This document shows, piece after piece, positions 14,218-25,800 of a DNA stretch of 64,000 nt (its first letter is position 1; every line of letters starts with the position of its first letter). The stretch is taken from contig OY979717.1 in NCBI GenBank assembly GCA_963855995.1, positions 23,772,746 through 23,836,745 on the forward strand, read 5' to 3'. The notes beneath the pieces were generated by a model. That model searched no databases. It had not been told where the DNA came from and saw only the letters and a list, made by a program, of their open reading frames with translations. The translations under genes were made by a program, and so were the position numbers. Source of the DNA: Muricea muricata (Eukaryota > Cnidaria > Anthozoa > Malacalcyonacea > Plexauridae).

Positions 14218-17200
14218 TTAGACTATACCAAAACCTTCTTCTTGCATATCAATTGCTGAATTCATGTTTCTTTTGAAATCATCATAAGTTGTAACCTGTC
14301 CTGGAAGCTCCAGTTCTAAAGGGCATGTGTTTGCATTGGGGTAAACTGAATCATTTTGCAAAACTGTGATTGCATGGCTGAAACCCATTGGTGGAATTGC
14401 TCTACACCCTGTTGCAAACATCATCAATCCAGGAAGCCTGTCCACTGAAAGAAACAAATAAATACCCAATTTTAATTTTTGTGCTGAATTTATCTAAAGG
14501 AATATAGAGGGGGGTTAAAGAAATGGGTAAAGGATAAAATGGCAAGGAAACCCAAAGCAGCTGTAAGGGGTTACTGAATTGTAGGTTACAACCAAAATAA
14601 GTCTCCTTAGCACTTGCACTTAAATTTGGAAAAAAATATTACTTACATTCTGTACAAACATACTGTTTGAAGAAATCGATATGCATACCATCTACATCTT
14701 CATATTCAACAATGGCTAGGAATTGGTCAGTGGTTGGAGGTTTTGCTATGCCAGCAACAAAGAGAGGTTCCCCAAGATGTGGATGTTTCCTGATAAGGTT
14801 TAACACAGGACCCAATCCGTCCATAAACTGATCCAATTCAGCTTTTCGTGACAAAAATACAGAATGCAAGCACAAGGATATCATTGCCTGAAAGCGATTC
14901 TCAAATGTCAGCATGTTTGGAAAGCCAGATTCTGTTAGCAATGTGCCTATTTCCCCAGAAAGTGATGGAATATCTGCTTCTTTGGCATCATTTAGCTAGA
15001 TTTAAAAAAAATAACAGTCATGTAAGTTCATAAATGCAAATTAATTGTGGTTTTTTTTATACACTGTAAACAAAGACAGGATTCCATCAGGGGTTTGCTC
15101 TAGATTCAAAAAACATTTGTAATCAATTCACTATATTTTCTCCAAGGATTGGGTACTTTGTTCTCTACCTTATCAAGTGCCATAACAACATCAATATCCA
15201 CAACATCTTCTTTGGTAACGGACTCAATAAGATCATAAGGGTTAGGATTTTGGAAGTACAAATATACAACTCTGGGAAACACAGGTAAACCTGGTCCACC
15301 ATGAATAATAGAGGCTGTCACCATTCGTGCTGCAACTTTAAATAAATTGGAACGTAGTGCGTCCGTGTTGTGAAGTGGCAGAAAGTGTGAGTTTCTCCCT
15401 TCAAATAAGCGAACATGTGATGATGAAGACAACAGTTGTCTCATAAGAATGGTAAAGAACTCTCTCACTACACCTCCTCCGTCAACTGCTGGTTCTCCTT
15501 CAAAAGTTACTTTAATACGTGCAGTATAGTCAAACTTTCTTGTCTTGAAGTATGCTAAGCTGTCTTCAAAAACAGAATTCCTGCTGATGGTCAACCGATT
15601 TGGAGAACCCTGCTTTGTTTGCATTTTCTTCAGAAGTCCACTTAAATTAACACCATCAAGATCCACATCATCAGGTTCATCTTAAAAAGGAAAATTTAAG
15701 CACATTAGCTCCAACTAATCTACAAAAATCTTCACAACTGATATATGATTATTACATGAGAACAGAATAAATCAATTATTCATAAAAATATTACCGAACA
15801 TTTTTATTATACTGACCATTTTTATCCAGAAGAAGATCAATTGCCTCTTCAACATTCCCATCGTTCAAAAGCAGGGCATTTGAAATCTCACTATCGTCTA
15901 GGCCAGACAAAACTTGCTTAATGTTGTTCACCTCTGCAAGGAACAATAATAAAGAATTAAAACATGGGTGGATCTATAGCAATAATTGTGGGGGTGCATA
16001 ATCATATATTCAGGTTCTGCCCCATTAATTTCTTTTGAAATCAACCTTATTTCAAAAGAAATTAGTCATGCAGAACCTGAATATATGAATATGCATCCCC
16101 TCAATTAATGCTCTAGATCCAACCCTGAATTAAAACAGTATTAATATAAATTTTATGAAGTTAATTCTTAGGTCTCAAGTGACATACTACAGTAGATTTC
16201 AATGGGGGTCAATTCTAAGTCAAAACACAATATCAAAGTGAATGAAATTAATGTTCATATATGCATGTTGGCCCTATATTTGTACATATCAGTAGACCTT
16301 TTACATGGGAGAGATATGGCTAAAGGAACACTCATTCCTTATTTAGACAAAGTGTGTGAATTGTATAACAGTGGAACCTAAATAATGATGTAAATTAACT
16401 TACTTGTCTCAAATTGTTCAACACTGTGATATGCAGTTAAATTATTGTGAGGCATGATATTTTCACTTGTAGCACATTCTCTAAAATATTAAAATAAAAG
16501 AAATGTATTTACTTTCACTTGACGAAAAAAATCACATTTGCACTACATATTTGCACCCGGTGCCAAAGTGCAAATGCTGTGAAGGCAACACATTTGCTAT
16601 AGTGCAAATCCATGTGCAAATGTTTCAATCAATTTGCACATGAATTTGCACTATAGCAAATGTGTTGCCTTCACAGCATTTGCACTTTTGCACTGGGTGC
16701 CAATGTAGTGCAAATCTGATTTTTTTGTCGTGTGTTTAATTATGGAGTATCTCCTGAATATTTTTTGGATCTACTGTATACATACCTTGTAGATAATATA
16801 CCAGATGGACCTCCACGACAAGCTCTTATATGCTCACCAGTTTGGTCAGTTGGAATTGTTTCATGACAGTCATCACATTTGAAAGTTTCAATATGGCAAA
16901 CTTGTTGCTAAAATTAAATATAAAACACTGTAATTTCAAAACAACATTAATCATTGGCAATCTTATTATTTTAATTAGAGTTACATAATTACATTTAATT
17001 ATATACATACTTCTTCATTGCTGGAATTTATTTCACTCTCTGACACAACATCTGAAGCCATAGTATGTTCCAAGCTACAAAATGAATTCAATATTTCCAT
17101 TTGCAATTGTGTTACATTGCTATTTGTTCAAGAATATACAGTATTATATATAGGTAATTTCATGTGACACTCACAGTTCTTCATCATCACAACAGTTTTT

Positions 17201-18487
17201 CTGGTGTTGTCTTATTTCTGATACTGGAACTTCAATTTTGCAATTCATGCATTCCACCAAATGAACAGCACCATTGTCCTAAAGATTATGACAACTGCAA
17301 TTGGCACCAACTACATACAGCCCCACTTCTCAAATAATGTTACATGGTAAAACATGAAAGAAGTGAAATGTACAGAAGCCTACATGCCACTAACTTTGTT
17401 GTACACTGTACTTGTTAAATGCCATACAGACAATTTTACTTGTCAGTGGGGAAGCTGCTGTATACAATTTAATGGGTTAAGCAATGGTTGCAATTGTAAT
17501 CCTACCTCCCCCACATATCAACATACACCACTCCACAATGTATTTATGCGTACCACTGAAACAGTGGCATATAGCCAGGATTTCCTCTCAGGGCACCTGG
17601 GCCCAAGAAAACCCGGAGGGGGACAAACCTACTTCGGTATTAAATTCAGTATTAGGCTAGCAGTTTCTCAGGGGGGCAAGCAATCCCACCAAGGGGGGGC
17701 AGGCCCCCGCCCCCTCCCTCTGGCTACGCCACTGCATTGATACCAGCAATGTTTTGAAGCTCACCTCAAAACCATTCACAACTTGTGTTGGTGTAATATC
17801 CAGGTTATTTTGAATTGGGCGAATAAACGCAATGGCTTGCCCCAAGTCAGACGCATCCCTCAAGAAGGGTACACTATACCCACTACGTGGTGGCTGGATA
17901 AGAACCAAATCACTGGTTTGTGATCCACGCCTAAGGATTTCAAATCCTCCACTCTCCTTTAATTTTGGATAAACCTCTTCCAGTCTTGTTTGGAAATCAA
18001 CGGCGCTTGCTTGGTAATGAAAAGATACTTTTTTTCGCCCTAAACCAGCTTCTTGTAATTTTGTCTTGAGAGAAGCGGTAGGGGGCACGCACTGTTCGCT
18101 GTTAGCCAAACAAAAGAACACATGTGTCCAAGATTCACGTTTCCAACTACCGTTTACGTTTGGTTTTCTTCGCTTACTTGGAGGATGAGCAGAGTGCACT
18201 GAAGAGCTGGTACTTTTTCCTTTCATATTACCATAAGGCGCAAACAGGTTTCTGAAATTCCCCAGCGTCCTATCTGCCCGTTCCCTATTAAACATGCCTA
18301 CGCCGGATGATGTGCTTGGCATGTTGGCATTCAACGTTTCTGTGCGAGTATCACTCACAGACTGAGGAAAAACACTGCGAGCATTCTGAGACTCTCCGGA
18401 AAATTCTGTAATTAAACGTGTGGCTTCCTGCAACAGAGACACAGCGCGTTTTCGATCGAAACTGCCAGTGCCTTCGCGTTCGGCCAT
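14218..18487 (-). CDS. UBZ-UBA-HECT E3 ubiquitin ligase of the transposon (9 exons)
   Basis: Predicted exons on the minus strand: 18,487-17,765; 17,278-17,175; 17,074-17,011; 16,907-16,786; 16,480-16,404; 15,933-15,817; 15,680-15,169; 14,995-14,647; 14,444-14,218. All have GT-AG borders and join in frame to 764 residues. Residues 1-120 are Ser-rich and probably disordered, with a basic PSKRRK stretch. Two C-x2-C-x11-H-x3-C fingers (Cys251-Cys270 and Cys308-Cys327) match the Rad18-type ubiquitin-binding UBZ pattern. Residues about 365-402 look like a UBA/CUE domain. The rest is a HECT domain (GEPAVDGGGVVREFF, LPPMGFSH-type IPPMGF) with the catalytic Cys in NTCPLELELP (Cys730). HECT enzymes carry ubiquitin on this Cys before transferring it to a substrate. 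Similar genes are often named G2/M-phase-specific E3 ligase-like. The substrate is unknown. Confidence 0.88.
15964..16127. mobile_element. Fold-back MITE in HECT intron 5
   Basis: The two halves are inverse copies: CATATATTCAGGTTCTGC and TTTCTTTTGAAAT occur on the left, with their complements on the right. About 164 bp, non-coding, inside the intron between exons 5 and 6. Confidence 0.7.
16519..16733. mobile_element. Long hairpin MITE in HECT intron 4
   Basis: A near-perfect palindrome of about 210 bp: GACGAAAAAAATCACATTTG on the left and its complement on the right, with many copies of TTTGCACTA and GTGCAAAT. It lies in the intron between exons 4 and 5 and would form a long RNA hairpin in the pre-mRNA. 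Confidence 0.75.
17562..17734. mobile_element. Short MITE in HECT intron 1, CAGTGGC ends
   Basis: A 173-bp element with inverse ends CAGTGGCATATAGCCAGG and CTGGCTACGCCACTG and a GC-rich, C/G-run interior unlike its surroundings. Flanking 8-mers CACTGAAA and CATTGATA match at 6 of 8 positions, suggesting a hAT-type 8-bp duplication. Confidence 0.7.
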
Positions 18488-18826
18488 ATTGCATTAACAA
18501 ATTCCTGCATTTTCCCGCGCTTAATTAATCAGCGGCGTATAACCGGAAGTCAAATTTTGGTTTCTGAGTGCCATGCCGAATGTCAATTTCATTCCGAATG
18601 AAACAGTCCTCATAATTTAAGCTCGCATATTATGAATGACTGAGTGCCATGCCGAATGTCAATTTCATTCCGAATGAAACAGTCTTCATAATTCAAGTTT
18701 GCATATTACTAATTTTGGACCGCATAATTGCATGTTTGAATTGCACAATTAAAGTTTTGAATCGCATAATTGAATGTTGAATCGCATAATTGAATATATC
18801 AATTTTGGCGGATATCACACCTCATA
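18478..18826 (-). repeat. Right terminal inverted repeat (349 bp)
   Basis: Complement of the left repeat with the same internal arrays. It ends ten bases into the HECT coding sequence, so both proteins begin Met-Ala-Glu from the same DNA. Confidence 0.93.
18488..18550 (-). promoter_or_regulatory. HECT ligase promoter region in the right TIR
   Basis: Mirror copy of the transposase promoter: an ETS site at 18,542-18,550 and an E2F-like site TTTCCCGC at 18,511-18,518, at the same distance from the ATG. Confidence 0.5.
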
Positions 18827-18832
18827 CGTGAA

Positions 18833-21821
18833 CGCGTGGAAATTGCGCGATTTACGCGTGATATTTAAAAATCATATAACAAACATGGATCACAAGCATT
18901 TTCAGTGGACTAAACGACCTTTTAGCGTAATTTTTAAGAGCTAACAAATCAGGTGAGTAGATATAAACATGAAGGCCAAGTTTGAGCCAAAATCATGTTG
19001 TAGTAAATGGCTGTTTTTTTTAAAATTTGACTCAAACTAGTCAACGCTCGTACTCGAACAACAATACAAAAATCTCACTGAAATCGATCGACTAAACGCG
19101 TTAGTCAATTGAAAAATATCTTTACCATTTGTACGAAAGCATTTATACAGAATCAAAGAGGTCATTGCACTGACAGCCCAAGTGATTGTGGATGTTTTAT
19201 CACTTTCACGACCATTTCAACAACAACCGTAATTTAAAGTACTTCTGCGGTAGCGAGTTTTACAACAAACTATTGGCCATGAGCCGAATTTATAAAACAA
19301 AAAAATTGGTTTCGAAAGGAACATAAACATATTGGAAGTAACAGGAAACAAATATCTTTTTGGAGCAAAAGCTAAATTTTTCAGTATTAAGTCAAACGTA
19401 AATTCAACATCGCGCTTAATTCTTGGCAACCCACTCACATGTCAAAGTTTGGAAATTTCTTCAACAGACGATGTCATCACTTCAAAATATGATTAACTGA
19501 CAGCTATATCAGTCCTTTACTGAAATCAATAAAAAATTGTGAATGAAATTATAACTGGCTCGTCAAAGAAACTAAATTCCAAGCATCTCTGAAACCAATC
19601 TGTATTTCGCAAATAATATGCTAATTACATTTTGTGTTCAGCCCCCAACAATATTTTTGCACAGCGGTGGCAAATTTCCCAGCTGCTTAGGTTAATATAT
19701 TTAAATTATGTACACTACATTGCAAACAAAATGTTTATTTTCAAAAATACACAATTATAAATTATACAAACCTGGAAACCAGGGGTATCTCTGAAATTTG
19801 GTGCGCAGAAGATTTTTCAAAGTAAATGCAGTGATGCCCCGAAACTAACGAGGAACGACGCTAAACCCGCACACATGTGTTTAATTATGCTGCGCTAAGA
19901 GAGCCGTTAAACGTAAGTTTTCAAAGCCAAATTAATGTTTGGTATCAATCCATGCCAGCTAACTACGCCAAACAAAAAATTGAGATAATTCTGCGCAAAA
20001 AATGTGCGCTGTCAGTTCTGTAAGCTGTTCTGCGCCGAAGGTCTTCCGAAAGTACACCCTCAGATCATCAAATTCACTCTATTCCACGTTCGAAACGTGT
20101 TTCCACATGATAATTTTACTTACACAATTTTAGAAGAGAAAGTGTATTTACTTACGCAACAAATTAGAGAAATTTGTGATTCAATATGTTTTTCGTCGCT
20201 GAATATTAGCACACATCCCCCTACAGTGTCAATAGTTTATATCAGTGGAGGGAATGTTCGACACAACTTATGACACCAATTTACTACTTGGTATATATGA
20301 AGAAAAACGGAGACGCTTTCGTTCAATCCACTTACTCAACACAGCATTTTATGTGACATATGATAACATTTGACCATTAAAAAAGTGTGTGTTGAATGGA
20401 AGGAACGGGACAGGTGTCCATGCATATGATCGATTTTAATTTTGCGAAATCAAACACAACGCAAGTACATTTAAACTACCCTAAAACGGATAGAAATAGA
20501 AATTTAGGGATTTGAAACTAAATTGAATCGTCAATATTTGACCTAAGATAATTGTCTATGACTCCTTCATCAATATCTTTGCCTCCATCATCGCATTTAA
20601 TTATCCCATCATCATCAGCAGCACATTAACTGTGTGTTAATAAATGAGTTCTTGTAATAAGGTCTGATCATGAAGTCGAGATAGATAGACACATTTAATA
20701 ACACATTTTAATTCAAAGGACGTACATAATAGCTAGTACTACTAGTACTATTAAAGTCTATTTTATACACCCTAGGTGGTATCCATGTTAGCCACCTGAT
20801 AAAGCCATGTACATATTGATACCATCTTATAGATGAATATTCAGACAAAAGTCTTTAATTAATTGATGTAATCATGACATATGATTCTAAAAATAGCGAT
20901 CAACTATCTTCTTATCTTAAATATATACTGTACGGTGGTAATAATATCTTGATGATTTACTGTACACGTTTCGAACTTGATCATAGAAGTGACTGTAAGG
21001 AAGTACGTTTCAGTATAAGAAGAAAAAACACACATCTCAAGAACATAAAGCATTTCGCCATGAAAATTAATGCAATACTTACCACAAAATTTTTCATCAA
21101 GATTTTGTCATGTGTTAAATTGTCGAAATCCCGAGAGGTTTTAAAGCCCAGACGGTTAAAAACACCGCTGGGTCACGAATTATAAATATCACGAAAATGT
21201 CTTAATTTTTCTGGTTGCATGACATGACTTCATAAGCAAAATTGTCCACGTACTTAAAAACAGCACAAGTTTGCCAAGACAGACGTTAGTCAGACACACA
21301 ATCGAATTATGCAACCACGCCCAAATCTCACATTTGTCCACATTTTTTTACTCGTTTCAATGTTTTGCATGGATAATAGTTGCGCTTTTTACGCTTTTAA
21401 TAGTTTCGATCAATAAGATATAACAGCTAAGACAAAAGCATATATTATGTTGTAAATAAGATAAACATAATTTAAATAATACAAGGCTTTTCAAACAATC
21501 TCTCGTTTTTCAACTATTTTGCCCAGTGATATTTATTTACAAGTGAATTGGAATATTAAAGAAAAATTAAGATAGCAATATAAATATCTAAGCAATATAT
21601 GCCAATAAAAACCTGAATAATGCTTCTAGTTCCTTGGCGGTGTTAAGAACGATTTCAAATCTGCTAGGTTTATGCACCTTAATTGCATAACTATTTTTTG
21701 GTTTACTGTATGTCTGTTAAATGACACATTACACTAAATTCGTTCGTTGAGATAACTGCATGGTCTATCTGGATCGTGACGATAGCGAAGTAGAACACCG
21801 CAGAAAAACGCATGGCCTTGC
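18833..21821. other. No recognisable gene
   Basis: AT-rich DNA with only short open frames. The longest (about 20,874-21,185 on plus and 20,004-20,273 on plus) have no recognisable domain, and I do not call them. Confidence 0.5.
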
Positions 21822-22769
21822 TCAAGATCCGACAAGACGGTGTTTCACCATCTTTAGTATCTTTATGCCTTCAGTTTGTAAAATTCTGTTCTTCCAAAAA
21901 AAGATCAAACTGTTAAATGTGGAATTCATGGTGTATGTTGTTGCTCCCCAAGTGTAAATCAACATTGCCTTAGAAGTGCTTTTGTTTCCAGTGTTGATAT
22001 TAAAAACAATGAGTACACTTGACGGAATGAACACAAACGTAATGCAGGCAACTGCCAACAAACAAGTGGAAACGTTTTTCAAATTTTTAGTTCTTCTTTC
22101 AGGTGAACTTGCTTGTATCTTACGGGCATTTCGGGAAATCGTAAACAGTTTGAAGTTGATGAACATAAATGGAGGGATTATAATTACGAAAAAAATTATT
22201 AAGTGGACCGTGTAGGAAATTATCCAGTCATCTAAAGAAATCACCGTCAGAGTAACTTGGAAAATGAGTAGAATTGCAAGGAGAGTTGCCAATTTGCGTC
22301 TGGTTACATTCGTGTGATGATAAACGGGATAATAGGCTCCCAAGTATCTTTCGATGTTCATCACAAGAAGAGCGTGGAAAGAGAATCCAAGCAATGCATC
22401 AGAAAAATGCAGGTATTTTTTCATGCTGTGAAACACATCGCCGTTTGTCTGCGTCAACCAAGAGATAATGAAAAGAAGCAATCCTGGATGATTCGTTACG
22501 ACTGTGACCAAATCAAAACAGGACAATACCATGATCATGAAATGGCATAATTTCTTTCGAAGTTGTGAAGATTTCCAAAAACAGGCTACCACCAATATGT
22601 TCAAAACGATTCCAGAGAAGGTAAAAATAATATTCAGAACGCACAAGATTATCAACTGGATGTAAAGATTTAAATTCATTTTGAAAAGTAACTCGCGTTC
22701 GAGCAATATATCTAAGACACTAAGGCTCGATGTTTGTCGACACATATATGTAGAATGCAAATTAAGCAA
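21822..22769 (-). CDS. Class A (rhodopsin-like) G-protein-coupled receptor
   Basis: A single-exon gene of 315 codons with seven membrane segments: about 37-64, 75-103, 122-150, 158-178, 183-211, 233-257 and 267-292. It has the class A anchor residues Asn57 (GIVLNILV, helix 1), Asp86 (SCFDLVTV, helix 2), the ERY motif at 140-142 after helix 3, Pro249 in helix 6, and NSTFNSLIFF in helix 7 in place of NPxxY. The usual helix 3-loop 2 cysteine pair is absent and the second extracellular loop is very short. This resembles expanded lineage-specific orphan receptors of cnidarians. It would signal through G proteins at the cell surface; the ligand is unknown. Met31 (22,679) is an alternative start that removes a hydrophilic N-terminus. 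A related pseudogene lies 2.6 kb away. Confidence 0.85.
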   Translation of the reverse strand: MLNLHSTYMCRQTSSLSVLDILLERELLFKMNLNLYIQLIILCVLNIIFTFSGIVLNILVVACFWKSSQLRKKLCHFMIMVLSCFDLVTVVTNHPGLLLFIISWLTQTNGDVFHSMKKYLHFSDALLGFSFHALLVMNIERYLGAYYPVYHHTNVTRRKLATLLAILLIFQVTLTVISLDDWIISYTVHLIIFFVIIIPPFMFINFKLFTISRNARKIQASSPERRTKNLKNVSTCLLAVACITFVFIPSSVLIVFNINTGNKSTSKAMLIYTWGATTYTMNSTFNSLIFFWKNRILQTEGIKILKMVKHRLVGS

Positions 22770-25346
22770 TATGCAGCTGTTCCAGTTTATAAAGGAATAA
22801 TAGTATTACGTCAAGACGTAGCTAGAAACTCTTGCTGGGATAAAAAAATGATAAGAATCTTAATAATAACAATTGACCTTTCTTCAGTTTTGCCGGATCA
22901 ACAAATAGACTATTTAACTGGAACTGAAACAGCCTGTTTTTACAGGAAAAATTCATGAGGCATTCACATTTTGAGAAGGAGCAACACAAAATAACGCTGA
23001 ATTATCGAGTCAAACAGTGCCGCCATGACTGCTTACGTACGAAAAATTGGAAATAATTTTTTTGTATGAGATAATCTACTGCATCGTATCCAGTTTTGAA
23101 CACTTTCATTGTTTAGAGCAATAAAGCAGCTGTAGAGTATTCTTAGCAAAGAATTACTTGCCTTAAATTGAAAGTTCTAGAAGAACGGATGATTTCGAAT
23201 TCTTAAAGAGACTGTCTGTATTATTTACTTTTGTGAAAACTCTGTTTTCATACGTATCTAAAACCAGATGACATTATACTGATAATTAAAGGGGCATTTT
23301 AATACTTTTTAGGAAATTAATGTCTTGCTCGATATTAATTATTTTGCCATCACATGATTAAAAAACAAAATTATACATACACTTTAGATTATACAATGGA
23401 CTTAAAATGACTAAAATAATAGAAAAAACACTTGTGAAAGTATTTATAACGCTTTAAAATCGAGAGCGTACCAAAACAAATATGCTATATGTCATATAAA
23501 ACCCAATATCAATATAATGTAAAGATTAAAATAAACGATTAGAATAAACATCCATTGTGGATCACTCCCACGCCATATTTAATGATTTATGGTGATTTCA
23601 GGATGCAGTTATGCTGTCAATTGCCTTTGTACACCTGACTGCATGCGTGCAGTCGAGCCCATGTAGCGTGACAAACGTCACGTATGGTGACGTAGACAGT
23701 TGATTCAATTCTCAAGAACTGCGTTTAAATGCAAACACAACACAAAAGTTAAAACATTATTTTTTCCTCTATTAATGTAGCCAGCTCGATCGATAATGTC
23801 AGGGGGGAGCAAATACACACATTATACACATCATAGCCACAAAAACAACATATTTTAAGAAAAATTAATCGTTGAATTAATTATATAATGAATCACACTG
23901 GCAACAGCATTCCTGTTTTTTGTCATCTTCAAGCAGTTTCATTTCAACTGACGTTACAGCGAAAGATTTGTGAGTTTGTATTATCAAGTTCTTATTTACG
24001 CTCCATATTATTTTGGAATAAAAAATAAGGCAGCAATTTAACGACGAGCTTTCTTGACGAACTTACGAACCTGCTTACAGTTTGCAATGTATTGACAATC
24101 TTGATTGATTTAAAAGTTTACAGATTCAGGCACAGGTATAGTCGGCATATAATCATTTTCAAAAGCGTTCCTTAGCTTTGAAGCCACTAATCTACAACGC
24201 GCTCTTTGTACAGTTTCAGCAACGCCCCGCCCTTAACGTAAAAGCTATATAGAGATTTAAAAAATATTGCTTTACAATAATTTTGTGATTTCACTTTCTA
24301 TTTTTTGTAGCTGCGGCTGGGCGCGTGGATTACAGTCTTGAAAGGAAGAATAGAAAAATATTATTGCATCAAAGCTTTTCCTCGAACGGACGTAGTAGGG
24401 TATATTAGAGGACTTTATAAATTTATTTTTAAAATTTATTTTAATTTTTATTTTAATCACTTCACCGCTCATGTTCTTGCGAGAGACAGAAAGTCCGAGT
24501 GCAGCCCCAATTTAGCCTGTCGACCTATTAATGTCTTTTATTATTCATTGAAAATACTTTAGGAGTTTTGATTGGTTAAGAGCTAAAGGTGAAAATTGAA
24601 AACAAATATACGACATGACTCATTTCGCCGTATATTGACTGACCTTTGTCAATCGACCTTTCATCGTAATCTGACAATTGTTTTAAGAATATTTTTCCGT
24701 AGTCTGATTGGCTTATTGAAGTTTTCGAACAATTTCATGCTGTTCCATTATTAACAGCTTGTGTCTGCTTACTTACAAAGCAAGCGTTTAAACTGAGTTT
24801 AAAATATTTTCAAAAAATGATAAAACAATTATTGAATTCGGTTCTCGCAGGATATGAGGAATTATTAAGGCAGAGGTTTGTGCAGAGATAACACAAACCT
24901 CTGCCTTAATAACTCCTCACATCCTGCTCGATTTCATTCAACAATTGCTTAATGTGCTGATTTTGGAGAGGGGAGAAAACGGAAGTAGCCGGAGAGAAAC
25001 CGTTGACGCACAGGAGAGATCATGCAGCTGCGGGAACTAACTCACATGAAAAGTAAACCATGTACCAGACTTGGTTTAATTAAGAGCAGCTGTGAGAGGC
25101 ACGACGTGCTAACCGCGCTTACGACACGTATGGAAATACTAATACTTTATATCTTTGATTGGCTGAAATCGATTTGAATGTTAAATTAGGATTGTTATTC
25201 CAACTACGCCTTGTTCTAAAATATAAACGCGATCGATATTTCAAGATTGTCCCGTGAGTATTTGTATATGAACAAATAATTAATTTTCGATAGTGAACAC
25301 AGCGCCGCAACTCGAACAATAATTTGGAGGGGTTTTATTCATATGT
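22770..25346. other. Intergenic, no recognisable gene
   Basis: AT-rich sequence between the GPCR and its pseudogene relative. Apart from the hairpin at 24,846-24,930 I see nothing distinctive. Confidence 0.5.
24846..24930. repeat. Hairpin-forming inverted repeat
   Basis: Left arm 24,846-24,882 and right arm 24,892-24,930 are complements (core TTAAGGCAGAGGTTTGTG), separated by about 9 bp. The size and symmetry suggest a small fold-back element. Confidence 0.85.
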
Positions 25347-25800
25347 TCACGTTTTACTGGACCAATTTCTTTTGAAATCGATCGGGCAAAACGCGCATAT
25401 ATGAATAAACACTCCCGTAATTAGCGTTCCAATTAAAATCGTGCATATGTTTAGGGAAACACAGATGGCATAATCAACATCACGAGAAAAACGGTTGGGA
25501 TTGTACATGCATGCATTGATGGTTTCCGAACTCAATAAGTGGATTTTTTGTTAGGATGTAAATGTCTTGTTTTTGACATATGAGTGCTTTTATTTTTTCT
25601 CGCAGAAATTTGTTAGCTATGGAGTTATTTGCAATACGAAAAATGTAGCGAGAAAAGCTATCAATTTTCGTCTTTTTACTGATGTGCGATGAAAAAAAAA
25701 TAGGATAGAAATAGATTCCTATAAATACCGTTTGATATTCATCACAAGGAAAAAAAATCCTAGGAAGACGCAAAACAGTAATACAGTACATACCTTTATA
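25347..25800 (-). pseudogene. GPCR pseudogene related to the 21.8-kb receptor
   Basis: On the minus strand a piece reads LVMNIKRYL then stop, and in the next frame GIYFYP and SVKRRKLIAFLATFFVLQIT. These align with VMNIERYLGAYYPVY and VTRRKLATLLAILLIFQVT of the intact receptor, covering the end of helix 3, loop 2 and helix 4. A frameshift and stop fall right after the ERY-like motif (KRY here). A later open stretch, VDYAICVSLNICTILIG, may be helix 5. Helices 1, 2, 6 and 7 are not recognisable. This is most likely a decayed tandem paralogue. Confidence 0.7.

Larger units (their letters stand above)
11731..18826. mobile_element. 7.1-kb DNA transposon carrying transposase and HECT ligase
   Basis: A 7,096-bp element bounded by 349-bp near-identical terminal inverted repeats starting TATGAGGTGTGATATCCGCC. 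It is flanked by a perfect 6-bp duplication CGTGAA (11,725-11,730 and 18,827-18,832). It contains two convergent spliced genes whose start codons both lie within the repeats. The integrase-like DDE transposase, 6-bp duplication and TAT...ATA ends agree with what I remember of the IS3EU superfamily, but I could not check this against a database. Both genes look intact and the repeats are nearly identical, so insertion was probably recent. Non-autonomous elements lie inside three of the ligase introns. Confidence 0.9.

Noticed and set aside
11731-18826. Ginger or other integrase-related cut-and-paste superfamily, or a Maverick/Polinton
   Set aside because: No DNA polymerase, ATPase, protease or capsid genes, and the 7-kb size excludes a Polinton. 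The 6-bp duplication and TAT ends fit IS3EU better as I remember it, though a database comparison is needed.
20004-20273. 89-codon plus-strand gene
   Set aside because: No recognisable domain or splice context; length is within chance expectation for this amount of sequence.
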